A stretch of 64,000 bases of DNA, taken from NCBI GenBank assembly GCA_910584005.1, contig CAJTXR010000007.1, positions 1-64,000 on the forward strand, written 5' to 3'. The stretch is from an uncultured Anaeroplasmataceae bacterium. GTDB taxonomy: Bacteria > Bacillota_I > Bacilli_A > Acholeplasmatales > Anaeroplasmataceae. Below the pieces are notes generated by a model. That model worked only from the letters and a program-made list of their open reading frames with translations. It did no database searches and was not told the origin of the DNA. Positions 26,161 to 34,498 of the stretch are shown piece by piece (the stretch's first letter is position 1; every line of letters starts with the position of its first letter). Position numbers and translations under genes: made by a program.

Positions 26161-27264
26161 ATGAACAAACTAGAAATCAAAATAGACTACTTTAGCGTAA
26201 CATTTCCTTTAGATCTATCTGCCAATGAATCTAACCAATTTAAAGTTCACGAAACTGTAGAAGAACTATCAACCTATTTAAATGTTCAAAACTTTGAAAT
26301 CGTCAAAACCAAATATGCTCAAAATAACTTTAACTACCAGTACCAATTAGGAGAACATATTACCCTAAGATTAGATGGACCAATGAATGACTGCTACCAA
26401 AAGACATGCCAATTAGAAATGAAAGGCGAAGGCTGTAGAGACTTTGAAAAAAGAAATCCAGAGAAAACATGGATCAATTTAATTCTTTATATGATAGAAC
26501 ATAATGCTAAATTTAAACGAATCGACATTGCTGTTGATGATTATGAAGGAGAAGATATTACTCTATCTTATCTTTTAAATAAAATATTGAATAAGCATTA
26601 TACCTCAATCTTTAAAAGCCCAGCTAATCCCTTAGGAACCTTAGATACAGGATTAACCATACAGTTTGGATCCAATCAATCTTCAACAGAGCTTGTCATC
26701 TATGACAAAAAGCAAGAACGAAAAAAGAGAAAAAAATTTTGTGATAAGGACTATTGGGTACGTTATGAAATGAGATTCAGAAATGAAACGGCAGAAAAAA
26801 TCATCTGCCAACTCATCAAAACAAAAGACCTCCAAACCTTTTCCTTTCAACATCTCTATCGAATCCTTGACATTAAGGAATCTAATCACTACGATTTAAC
26901 TCAACAACATAAAATTCCAACAGATTCCAAATGGCTAGATTTCCTTCATCATGTTCAAAAAGGAGAACTCGCTAAACAACCCAAGCTTGAAGATAAAACC
27001 TTCACAGATTACCTAAAGGCTGCAAGCCCCTATATCTCCATTTGGCTTTTAGTCAGATATCTTCAGGTATTAAAAGATCCTTACCTATTTGAAATTGAAA
27101 TCTATAAATATATGAAGAATGAGTTAATCTTCTCTAAGAAAAGATTTCAACGCTTAAATATATTCTTAAGTCAATACAACTTAAAACCCATAGATGATAT
27201 AGAACTTGCTACTATCAAATTAGAATTTTCTAAAATCCTAGAAGAAAAGGAACTCCCCTTCTAA
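26161..27264 (+). CDS. Rep_trans-type rolling-circle replication initiator
   Basis: The protein opens IKIDYFSVTFPLDLS, the usual Rep_trans (PF02486) start. It carries FKRIDIAVDDYEGE and, near residue 180, LVIYDKKQERKKRK and YWVRYEMRFRNETAEKI, the YDK...RxE pattern of the family that includes CTXphi RstA and pT181-type initiators. These proteins nick the double-stranded origin through a tyrosine and start rolling-circle replication. The origin-like hairpin lies just upstream. GAAAGGAG precedes the ATG, and the gene overlaps the next by one base. The nicking tyrosine was not pinpointed. Confidence 0.8.
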   Translation: MNKLEIKIDYFSVTFPLDLSANESNQFKVHETVEELSTYLNVQNFEIVKTKYAQNNFNYQYQLGEHITLRLDGPMNDCYQKTCQLEMKGEGCRDFEKRNPEKTWINLILYMIEHNAKFKRIDIAVDDYEGEDITLSYLLNKILNKHYTSIFKSPANPLGTLDTGLTIQFGSNQSSTELVIYDKKQERKKRKKFCDKDYWVRYEMRFRNETAEKIICQLIKTKDLQTFSFQHLYRILDIKESNHYDLTQQHKIPTDSKWLDFLHHVQKGELAKQPKLEDKTFTDYLKAASPYISIWLLVRYLQVLKDPYLFEIEIYKYMKNELIFSKKRFQRLNIFLSQYNLKPIDDIELATIKLEFSKILEEKELPF

Positions 27265-27479
27265 TGTTTCAAAAAGACAATCATATTCTATATATAACCC
27301 TCCATAAAAAATATGAAAACCTCATATTCCCTGAGCTTCCAACACTCCTCTATATCTATCTAAAAGAAAATCCTACAAAAACTAACCTATATCTAAATAC
27401 TACCCTATCCTTACAAAACCTCACAGAAACTAACATCTTACAATCTATCATCAAACAAATTGAAGGAGAAAACACATGA
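27264..27479 (+). CDS. Small protein between rep and helicase, unknown function
   Basis: The 71-residue product (MFQKDNHILYITLHKKYENL onward) has no signal peptide, membrane helix or motif I recognise. It overlaps rep at the start (TAATG) and the helicase at the end (ATGA), so it is firmly in the replication operon. Its high-C coding strand matches its neighbours. A replication accessory role is suggested only by location. Confidence 0.6.
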   Translation: MFQKDNHILYITLHKKYENLIFPELPTLLYIYLKENPTKTNLYLNTTLSLQNLTETNILQSIIKQIEGENT

Positions 27480-29302
27480 ACCTACAAGAACTCAATCCAA
27501 ATCAAAGAAAAGCTGTAACCACAAAAGAAAAAACAGTACTCGTTATGGCAGGAGCTGGCTCAGGTAAAACCAAAGTCCTAACCGAAAGAATAGAATATTT
27601 AATTCACCAAGGTGTAGAAGAATCTCATATCTTTGCATTTACCTTTACCAATAAGGCAGCCCTCCAAATGAAACAAAGATTATCGAAAGCCCTCCAAAGA
27701 GAACACAACTGCTCCATTCGAACCTTCCATAGCTTTTGTTATAGCTATATCTCAAGCCCATACTTTTACCCTAAATTTGGCTATACCAAACCACCTACAA
27801 TCCTCTTAGAAGAAACCAAAAATAAAATCATAGAAGATATCCTATCCACCTACAACGACACCTATTCTAATATCCCCTTCGTCAAGGCAATCTCTAAAAT
27901 CAAAAATCAAGTGAAGCTAAAAGACATTCTACCTAAAGATCAAGTTCTTTTAAATCAAGTCTATCAGGAATACCAAAGAAGATTAAAAGTCTCCAGTATG
28001 ATAGACTTTGATGACATGCTGATTCTTTTTATAGAGCTTCTCAAAGAGGGTTCTATCTATGAAACCATAACTCCAAAATATATTCTAGTGGATGAATGCC
28101 AGGACACCAATGCTCTACAGTATGAAATCATCCAAAGACTATCAAAACCCTATGGCAATATCTTTATGGTAGGAGATGAAGACCAACTCATCTATTCCTT
28201 TAGGAACTCCTCTATAGAAATACTAAAAGACTTTGAGCTGAAAGCCGATGTCATCATCATCTTAAACCAAAACTATCGTTCCACCAAATCCATCCTAGAT
28301 ACTGCCAATCATTTGATTGCCTATAATCCGAACCGATTAAAAAAGGAGCTTACTACCTCTAAGGAATCCACCACTCAGATTAGCTTTAAAGAATATGCCA
28401 CTCAAACAGAGGAAGCAGAAGCCATTATCCAAACAATAAAGGAATTAAACCTCAATCACAATGAAGTGGCAATCCTCTATCGAAATAACAATCAAGCCTA
28501 TTCAATCGAATATGAACTAAGCTCTCAAAAAATCCCCTATACCAAAACAGGAGGCAAATCCTTACTCGAATATAAAGAAATAGAAACTATTCTCTATACC
28601 TACAGATTATTATTTAATCCCAGAAATGAAATTGCCTTCTTAAAAATCTATAATCATCCAAATCCCTGTGAATATTATCTTTATCAAAAATTTATCACAG
28701 ACTACCATAATCAAAAAGAAGATCTCATCACCTACGCCAAAACTAGTCCTCTCTCTTTCTTCCAAAGATTAGGACAAAGCCTAGAAGAACTACAAGTTCT
28801 ATTTCCAAGGCTCCCCACTAAAACCTTTTATTTTAAGCTTCTAGAACTGTTGGGTTATAAAAAATACCTTAAGGAATCCAATCAGCAAAAGCCACAATAC
28901 AAAAGAATCATGGCTTTCTTAGAATTAATCAAAGATATTCCTCAAGCCCACTTACAAGAAGAATTGGATAACTTTCTCCTAGAGAATAATCCGACTCATA
29001 CCAACGGAATATCCCTACTTACCATTCATAAATCAAAAGGACTAGAATTTCAAACGGTCTTTATCATTGGCTGTAATGAAGGAATCATTCCAACCTATTC
29101 TTTAAAGGGTGAAGAGCTAGAAGAAGAACGTAGGTGTTTCTATGTCGCTATCACAAGAGCCAAAGAAAATCTATTCCTATCTTGTTCACAAGCTCACTTC
29201 ATCAATGGAAACTATAAAAGGCTCAAACCATCTAGCTTTCTACTAGAGGCAAACCTAAACCCTACAACCAATTTCTTCGGAAATTATTTCTACAACAAAT
29301 AA
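27476..29302 (+). CDS. UvrD/PcrA-family superfamily 1 helicase
   Basis: All SF1A motifs are visible: LNPNQRKAV (Q motif), AGAGSGKT at about residues 25-32 (Walker A), ILVDECQDTN (motif II), VGDEDQLIYSFRNS (III), LNQNYRST (IV), ISLLTIHKSKGLEFQTVF (V) and RRCFYVAITRAKENL (VI). At 608 residues it is shorter than host PcrA/UvrD (about 720) because the C-terminal part is reduced. Rolling-circle replication needs such a helicase; filamentous phages normally borrow host Rep/UvrD, so an encoded one is notable. It ends 78 bases before the convergent repressor gene. Confidence 0.9.
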   Translation: MNLQELNPNQRKAVTTKEKTVLVMAGAGSGKTKVLTERIEYLIHQGVEESHIFAFTFTNKAALQMKQRLSKALQREHNCSIRTFHSFCYSYISSPYFYPKFGYTKPPTILLEETKNKIIEDILSTYNDTYSNIPFVKAISKIKNQVKLKDILPKDQVLLNQVYQEYQRRLKVSSMIDFDDMLILFIELLKEGSIYETITPKYILVDECQDTNALQYEIIQRLSKPYGNIFMVGDEDQLIYSFRNSSIEILKDFELKADVIIILNQNYRSTKSILDTANHLIAYNPNRLKKELTTSKESTTQISFKEYATQTEEAEAIIQTIKELNLNHNEVAILYRNNNQAYSIEYELSSQKIPYTKTGGKSLLEYKEIETILYTYRLLFNPRNEIAFLKIYNHPNPCEYYLYQKFITDYHNQKEDLITYAKTSPLSFFQRLGQSLEELQVLFPRLPTKTFYFKLLELLGYKKYLKESNQQKPQYKRIMAFLELIKDIPQAHLQEELDNFLLENNPTHTNGISLLTIHKSKGLEFQTVFIIGCNEGIIPTYSLKGEELEEERRCFYVAITRAKENLFLSCSQAHFINGNYKRLKPSSFLLEANLNPTTNFFGNYFYNK

Positions 29303-29324
29303 AAAAGAAGGAATAAATCCTTCT
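29301..29324 (-). terminator. Terminator of the minus-strand HTH gene
   Basis: On the minus strand AGAAGGA pairs with TCCTTCT, followed by TTTTTT. It lies just past the stop of the HTH gene and at the end of the helicase gene. Confidence 0.7.
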
Positions 29325-29380
29325 AACCTACTTTATCTCTAATAAAGACGCTTCATCAGGCGTGGTCATAAAAGAAAAAT

Positions 29381-29650
29381 TTAATTTTTTCCTTCATCTA
29401 AAATAATTTTAGGATCTATGAATCCTAAAGCCTCGTGATACCTTGTATGTGTAACAGTTAAAATCGTTTGCATTTTACTATGAGAAGGTAAAACAATACC
29501 TGAACGATATTTTCTCACTGTAGCTTCATCAACGCCAATCAATTTTGCAAAAGCTGTATTACTTAAATTATTTTCAACAATATATTTAGTAATAAATTCA
29601 GAAAAGTTTTGAACCTGTATTGGATTTTCATCATTTCTCGTTCTGCTCAT
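29381..29650 (-). CDS. Small HTH (Xre-like) repressor
   Basis: The 89-residue protein has a helix-turn-helix at about residues 30-55: LSNTAFAKLIGVDEATVRK, then YRSGIVLPSHSKM. It is divergent from the ImmA-like/recombinase operon, and three copies of a 15-base palindrome lie in the intervening 155 bases. It is thus the likely repressor of that operon and of itself. GGTGATG precedes its ATG. This repressor-metallopeptidase pairing is the ImmR/ImmA arrangement of Gram-positive integrative elements. It encodes no other domain. Confidence 0.75.
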   Translation of the reverse strand: MSRTRNDENPIQVQNFSEFITKYIVENNLSNTAFAKLIGVDEATVRKYRSGIVLPSHSKMQTILTVTHTRYHEALGFIDPKIILDEGKN

Positions 29651-29703
29651 TTTACATCACCAAAACTATTATACCAAGTTTACTCCTCTTCTTCAATTAA
29701 AAT

Positions 29704-29792
29704 CGAGATTAAAAGTCGAATAATTTCTAAAAAACCATTGACATTCGACTTAATAAGTCGTATAATATAGTTGAAATCGGCATTATAAGTCG
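29704..29792 (+). promoter_or_regulatory. Consensus promoter with three operator palindromes
   Basis: TTGACA (29738-29743), exactly 17 bases, then TATAAT (29761-29766) form a perfect sigma-A promoter. The perfect palindrome CGACTTAATAAGTCG (29746-29760) fills the spacer. Degenerate copies are CGAGATTAAAAGTCG (29704-29718, 11/15) and CGGCATTATAAGTCG (29778-29792, 12/15). Centre spacings are 42 and 32 bases, about four and three helical turns. The divergent HTH protein is the obvious binder. Confidence 0.85.
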
Positions 29793-29805
29793 AAAAGGAG
29801 AAAAA

Positions 29806-30345
29806 ATGAAAAAGATTGAAGAAATGACAGAACAAGAATTTAAGAAAGAATTTATAAAATGGTTCGATGAAGAGAAATGGAATCAAATTGAAATTTTAGG
29901 CAGACTAGAACATGTAGTAGAGTATATATGTGATACTTGGATGAAAGTTGAACCAATCCCTATCTTATTTGGAGAGAATATGGGAGAAACAGCTTCATTT
30001 CTTGATTTTAAAAATCTAGTGATATGGCTAAATCCAAGTATTCAAAATGAATATGTTAGATTGTTAGATGCTACACTTCATGAGTTGGAACATTATTATC
30101 AAATTATATACGCTTTAAATTTTACATCACCAAAAGCGAAAAGATGGAAGAACGAACTAACCAATTATATAGGATTAGAAAATCCAGTGGAATATGCTCT
30201 TCAAGAAATTGAAATAGATGCTTGTGCTTTTTCTCAAGTGGTTTTAGCAACAGAGTTTGGAATAATGCATAAATATCCAAATCCTGATATTCAAAACCTA
30301 ATTGAAGAATATATCAAATCCAAAAAAATTATAGAAGAAAATTAA
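29806..30345 (+). CDS. ImmA/IrrE-like zinc metallopeptidase
   Basis: HELEH at residues 92-96 (LHELEHYYQ) is an HExxH zinc site, and ALQEIEIDACAFS downstream offers the usual third Glu ligand. At 179 residues it lacks a signal peptide, so it is cytosolic. ImmA-type peptidases cleave the element's repressor on damage or signalling to trigger excision. It lies directly downstream of the operator-controlled promoter and opposite the HTH repressor, supporting that role. AAAAGGAG precedes the ATG. The body is not a textbook ImmA, so the subfamily is uncertain. Confidence 0.65.
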   Translation: MKKIEEMTEQEFKKEFIKWFDEEKWNQIEILGRLEHVVEYICDTWMKVEPIPILFGENMGETASFLDFKNLVIWLNPSIQNEYVRLLDATLHELEHYYQIIYALNFTSPKAKRWKNELTNYIGLENPVEYALQEIEIDACAFSQVVLATEFGIMHKYPNPDIQNLIEEYIKSKKIIEEN

Positions 30346-30396
30346 GAGGTGAACAGACTATAAGCCTCTTATTGAATTGATGAGAATAGGAGGAAA

Positions 30397-30558
30397 ATGT
30401 TTGATGAACGTAAAATCATCTCTTTACCTAATAATGTTAAAATTTCAAAATTAAATATTGCCTATGAACTTATGTGGCTTAATATTTTGCATAAGGAAGG
30501 CTATATTACCGATGAGCAATACAAAAAGGTAAAGCTTTTAATCAAAAAGAAATACTGA
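30397..30558 (+). CDS. SHOCT-like small protein upstream of the recombinase
   Basis: The 53-residue product ends LMWLNILHKEGYITDEQYKK, a SHOCT-like helix pair (L..L...G.IT.EQ...K). Such short proteins are commonly encoded just before large serine recombinases in Bacillota elements; their role is unclear. AGGAGG at 30388-30393 gives a good start, and the recombinase begins 17 bases after the stop. Confidence 0.7.
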   Translation: MFDERKIISLPNNVKISKLNIAYELMWLNILHKEGYITDEQYKKVKLLIKKKY

Positions 30559-30575
30559 AGAAAGAAGGAATTATT

Positions 30576-32336
30576 ATGCAACAAAGTAATGTTAAAGTAA
30601 TAAAGGCGAACAAGCCTATTGGACAAGTGCTGAGTGAAAATCAAAAAATAAGAGTAGCAGCATATTGTAGAGTATCTACAGATGGCGAGGAACAACTCAA
30701 TAGTTTCGCGTCTCAGGTGGCCTATTATAAGGATAAAATTAATGAGAATAAAGATTGGGAATATGTTGGTATTTATTCTGATGAAGCAGTAACAGGAACA
30801 AAGGCTACTACCCGTGATGGTTTTCAAAAAATGATAGTTGATTGTATGGATAGGAAAATTGATATGGTTATAACAAAATCAATCTCTCGTTTTGCTAGAA
30901 ATACTGTAGATACATTAAACTATGTTCGTAAACTGAAAAATTACAATGTTGCAGTTTTCTTTGAAGAAGAAAATATTAATACATTAACTATGGATGGAGA
31001 ACTCTTGTTAACCATTCTTTCCTCTGTTGCTCAACAAGAAGTTCAAAACACTTCAGAACACGTTAAAAAGGGGTTAAAGATGAAACTTCAAAGAGGAGAA
31101 ATTATTGGTAATCCAAATTGTTTGGGATATAACTTTGACCCTGTAACTAAGAAAATCTCAATTAATGAAGAAGAAGCTGACATCGTAAGATTTATATTCA
31201 ATAAATATGTTGAAGGCTATGGTACAGAGCGTATTTGCAAAGATTTAAGGAGTATGGGTTGTAAAACTAAACGAGGCAATGTTAGATGGGAATCACGAAG
31301 TGTTGCGGGTATTATTACCAATGAAAAATACAAAGGTGATTTATTGTTCGGAAAAACTGTTACTATTGATCCTATTGAAAAGAGAAGAGTAAAAAACTTA
31401 GGACAAGGCGATCAATATTATTTTGAAAAGCATCATGAACCAATCATATCAGATGAACTTTGGGAAAAAGCAAATAGAATTTTCAAAGTCAAATCTGAGG
31501 AAGCAAAAAGAATGCCTCAATGCAAAGGCGATATCTTTGTAGGTAAATATGCTATGTCTGGGAAAATAAAGTGTGGTCATTGCAATACAAATTTGACTAG
31601 GCGAAGTCATATGAAAACAACTACCGAATTTAAAAATGTTTGGAAGTGCATCAAATCCATTAGAGAGGGTCAAAAGTTTTGCAAGTATTCTAAATCAATT
31701 GATGAAGAGGTTCTAAAAAAAGGATTTGTCCAAGCTCTTAATATGTTACTTGTTTGTGAAGATAATGTTCTTAAAAGCTTTATTAAAACATTAGAATCAG
31801 TAGAGATACAAGATGAGGAAAGAAATAACACTAATCGAATTGTAAGTGAAATTAAAACACTAGAATTGCGTAAAACGAGAGCTTTAGATGCTATGATAGA
31901 TGGAACAATCAGTAAGGATCTCTATAATACCAAAATTCAAGAAATAAACAATTCGTTATTTCAGTTGAATGAAGAATTGAGTGAACTTGAAGCATTAAAT
32001 AAAAAGAAGAAAACAATTAAAGATAAACTGAAAGAATTTTCTTCAATGATAGAATCTGGCTCTAAGTTTGATGAATTTGATGACGATGTATTTGACGCAG
32101 TTATTCATAAGGTTATTGTTGGTGGAGATGAAGAAGGACAATTTAATTCTTATCTCATCACCTATGTATTTAACCTAGTAGGAACAGGACATACTTCAAT
32201 TGATAATTATGTGGTAGTAGGAAAATTCGACTGTGACTATAAGCACTATTCCTTTGAATATGATCCAGTCTCTGAAACAAAAGTAAAGAAACTGTTATAT
32301 ACTCTGCCATGTAGGATAGCATTGAAATTAGAATAG
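30576..32336 (+). CDS. Large serine recombinase (integrase)
   Basis: The 586-residue protein has the resolvase catalytic domain with YCRVSTD (nucleophile Ser34), ISRFARNT and QEVQNTSEHVKKGL. A recombinase domain follows (NEEEADIVRFIFNKYVEGYG and GIITNEKYKGDLLFGKT), then a zinc ribbon (KIKCGHCNTNL ... WKCIKS...FCKY) and a coiled coil around residues 420-500. Such enzymes insert and excise elements at short att sites. The gene is the last of the ImmA-like operon and has its own terminator. Its attP should lie near this end of the element but was not identified. Confidence 0.95.
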   Translation: MQQSNVKVIKANKPIGQVLSENQKIRVAAYCRVSTDGEEQLNSFASQVAYYKDKINENKDWEYVGIYSDEAVTGTKATTRDGFQKMIVDCMDRKIDMVITKSISRFARNTVDTLNYVRKLKNYNVAVFFEEENINTLTMDGELLLTILSSVAQQEVQNTSEHVKKGLKMKLQRGEIIGNPNCLGYNFDPVTKKISINEEEADIVRFIFNKYVEGYGTERICKDLRSMGCKTKRGNVRWESRSVAGIITNEKYKGDLLFGKTVTIDPIEKRRVKNLGQGDQYYFEKHHEPIISDELWEKANRIFKVKSEEAKRMPQCKGDIFVGKYAMSGKIKCGHCNTNLTRRSHMKTTTEFKNVWKCIKSIREGQKFCKYSKSIDEEVLKKGFVQALNMLLVCEDNVLKSFIKTLESVEIQDEERNNTNRIVSEIKTLELRKTRALDAMIDGTISKDLYNTKIQEINNSLFQLNEELSELEALNKKKKTIKDKLKEFSSMIESGSKFDEFDDDVFDAVIHKVIVGGDEEGQFNSYLITYVFNLVGTGHTSIDNYVVVGKFDCDYKHYSFEYDPVSETKVKKLLYTLPCRIALKLE

Positions 32337-32350
32337 TTCTTTATAAAACT

Positions 32351-32380
32351 TCCTTACACAGTTTTGTGTAGGGATTTTTT
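32351..32380 (+). terminator. Terminator after the recombinase
   Basis: TCCTTACACA pairs with TGTGTAGGGA (one G-T) around a short loop, followed by TTTTTT. Confidence 0.85.
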
Positions 32381-32424
32381 GTGCTATAATTAATTAGTCA
32401 ATATGTTATATGAGGAAGAGAATA

Positions 32425-33306
32425 ATGGAATCAGCAACAGGAATAAAATACGAGGAATTAAAAAAAGTAAACTATTTAAAACAGTTAAATCATATTATAA
32501 AAAAGTATTTTGATGGCTATAGAATATTTAATGGAAATTATCAAACTCTTAATATGGAAGAATGCTATTTGTTTTTTCGTGGTCAATCGAACTTCAGTTG
32601 GAAATTAGAACCAGTAATAAATAGAGGGGAACATAATGAAGCACAAATATTAGAGAGTGTATTAGTTGATCATCCAGAAGTCGAAAAAGAAAAAGCAATA
32701 GCCTATGCACAGCACTATGGAAAACCTACACGAGCTATTGATTTTACATCCGATTTGAAAGTGGCTTTATATTTTGCTTGTAATCAAAATCCTAATGAAG
32801 ATGGGGCGGTATATATTGCAGGTTATATTCCTCATCAAAATGATTGGATTAGTTCTTTAACAATCAATCTAATATCGCAGATGAAAACGGATGTTATTAG
32901 TGATATAAACTTAGCAAAAGTTCTTATGGAAAATGAAAAATATAAAAGTTTATATTATATGAGAAGTAGAGAAGATAATCTGAGTTTTGTGTGTGCAGAG
33001 TATTCTTCATTTTTAAATGATGGATTTATGGTAGTTTATGATTATGCTAAGGAAGAAGTAAACAATAGGATGAAATTGCAAAAAGGATCATTGTTCTATT
33101 GTGGCTCTAAGTATTATGTTGAAAATGAATATTATAATGACATTAGCTGTGTAACTTTTGAATTTCCAAAATATGAAATTCATCTGCATGAGATTAAAAA
33201 TCCGACATGGCTTAAATCTTTATGTGTTAAGGTCAAAATTCCAAAAAGCATGAAAAAAGACATTTTGCTAATGACTGGTTATACAGATGAGATTTTAGGG
33301 TTATAA
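32425..33306 (+). CDS. FRG domain protein
   Basis: The N-terminal half contains YLFFRGQSNFSWKLEP (the FRG motif) followed by AIAYAQHYGKPTRAIDFTSD and VALYFACNQ, all typical of the FRG family. FRG genes are frequent in phage-defence loci and near recombinases; their chemistry is unproven. GAGGAAG at 32412-32418 favours ATG 32425 over an in-frame ATG at 32410. A TATAAT at 32385-32390 may start its transcript. It stands alone, without an obvious antitoxin or partner. Confidence 0.75.
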   Translation: MESATGIKYEELKKVNYLKQLNHIIKKYFDGYRIFNGNYQTLNMEECYLFFRGQSNFSWKLEPVINRGEHNEAQILESVLVDHPEVEKEKAIAYAQHYGKPTRAIDFTSDLKVALYFACNQNPNEDGAVYIAGYIPHQNDWISSLTINLISQMKTDVISDINLAKVLMENEKYKSLYYMRSREDNLSFVCAEYSSFLNDGFMVVYDYAKEEVNNRMKLQKGSLFYCGSKYYVENEYYNDISCVTFEFPKYEIHLHEIKNPTWLKSLCVKVKIPKSMKKDILLMTGYTDEILGL

Positions 33307-33510
33307 TGATTTGATTTAATAATTTAGCTACATATTTTCACTTTAGTTGTTTAAGGAAATATATCAATTTCAAATCAGTCAAACTTTAAAAAATCTAGTC
33401 TTTTTTTCGTCTCAATCAACATAAAATATATTCTTTTTTTGTCCTCTCCACATATTGAGGTAATCACATTACTAGATCTTAAGAAATGAAAATTTAAGGA
33501 GTAATATAAT

Positions 33511-34221
33511 ATGGCGTTGTGGAATCCGTGGAGAGGATGTAAAAAATGTAGTGATGGATGCTTGCATTGCTATATTCATAAAGGTGATTTAAAAAGAAAT
33601 ATTAATACAAATGAAATTATAAAGACAAAAGAATTTGAAAAGCCAATAGAAAAATTGAAAGACGGCAACTATAAAATTAAATCGGGAATTGTTTATTTAT
33701 GCTTTTCTTCAGATTTTCTTATTGAAGAAGCAGATAAATGGAGAAATGAATGTTGGAAAATGATTAAAGAACGACAGGATTGTACTTTTTTGTTTCTGAC
33801 CAAAAGAATAGATAGATTTATGCAATGTGTTCCAAATGATTGGAATAATGGATATGATAATGTTGTTGTATGCTGCACAATTGAAAATCAAAAGAATGCG
33901 GATTATAGATTGTCAATATTTAAAGACTTGCCAATTAAGCACAAATGTATAACGGCTCAACCATTATTAGAAAGAATAAATATAGAAAAATATCTTGATA
34001 GTATTGAATTAGTTGTAGTAGGAGGAGAATCAGATATAAATGCTAGGGTAATTGATTTTAACTGGGTATTAGATATTAGAGAACAATGTATAAGAAAAAA
34101 TGTTAATTTTGAATTTAGACAATGTGGAACTTATACGGTAAAAGATGGGAAACAATATAAAATCCAAACTAAAGACTTGTGTAAACAAGCAAAATTAGCA
34201 AATATAGATTATAAAAGATAA
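33511..34221 (+). CDS. Phage Gp37/Gp68-like (DUF5131) protein
   Basis: It opens LWNPWRGCKKCSDGCLHCY, the W.P..GC...S.GC..CY start of the DUF5131/Gp37-Gp68 family. It has VYLCFSSDFLIEEADKWRNE, FLFLTKRIDRF and IELVVVGGESDINARVIDF, all family segments. The clustered cysteines resemble a radical SAM metal site and relatives are sometimes annotated so, but the activity is not established. It has a good AAGGAG site. Such genes are common in phages and mobile islands. Confidence 0.8.
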   Translation: MALWNPWRGCKKCSDGCLHCYIHKGDLKRNINTNEIIKTKEFEKPIEKLKDGNYKIKSGIVYLCFSSDFLIEEADKWRNECWKMIKERQDCTFLFLTKRIDRFMQCVPNDWNNGYDNVVVCCTIENQKNADYRLSIFKDLPIKHKCITAQPLLERINIEKYLDSIELVVVGGESDINARVIDFNWVLDIREQCIRKNVNFEFRQCGTYTVKDGKQYKIQTKDLCKQAKLANIDYKR

Positions 34222-34249
34222 ATTTTTGTATAACTTTTATTTTATAGGA

Positions 34250-34316
34250 GGGAATCCTTATGGTAAACTTTGCTTATAATATGAGCCACAAAGCTATCAT
34301 TTGAATTCCCTTTTTT
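34250..34316 (+). terminator. Long-stem terminator, possibly a small structured RNA
   Basis: GGGAAT (34250-34255) pairs with ATTCCC (34305-34310), with inner CTTTG/CAAAG pairing, followed by TTTTTT. The roughly 60-base structure is larger than a usual terminator. Confidence 0.5.
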
Positions 34317-34446
34317 ATATTTGCTAATATAAGAGTTTTGCATTTTAAATATTTTTTATAGAATAAATTATGGAACTAAAAAGGAATAGTTGATGTGGAA
34401 AACACTTATAAATATACAATTTTTTTCGATATAAAAGAAAAAACTT

Positions 34447-34475
34447 TTGCATATTTTAATTTTTTTTGGTAAAAT
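34447..34475 (+). promoter_or_regulatory. Predicted promoter of the AAA/DUF4143 gene
   Basis: TTGCAT (34447-34452), 17 bases, then TAAAAT (34470-34475). GAGGAGG follows at 34484-34490, before ATG 34499. Confidence 0.5.
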
Positions 34476-34498
34476 TAAGATATGAGGAGGCTTTTACT

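Larger units (their letters stand above)
3591..32336. mobile_element. Inovirus-like (filamentous-phage-like) integrative element with large cargo; outer ends not defined
   Basis: Hallmarks are a Zot/pI-type ATPase (9729), a Rep_trans-type replication initiator (26161), a tiny coat-like peptide (4761), a possible ssDNA-binding protein with an acidic tail (4273), two large secreted C-terminally anchored proteins, a phage-style repressor region and a large serine recombinase. The order SSB-like, small coat-like, adsorption-like, Zot follows filamentous phages such as CTXphi. No relaxase, VirB4 or capsid/terminase genes occur, so it is not an ordinary conjugative element or tailed prophage. The limits given run from the first repeat to the recombinase stop. 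The true attachment sites were not found, and flanking accessory genes (0.46-3.3 and 32.4-36.7 kb) may also belong. Confidence 0.6.

Noticed and set aside
3591..32336. Integrative conjugative element
   Set aside because: No relaxase, coupling protein, VirB4 or other transfer genes; the ATPase has Zot features, and Rep_trans with a small coat-like gene fits a filamentous phage better.
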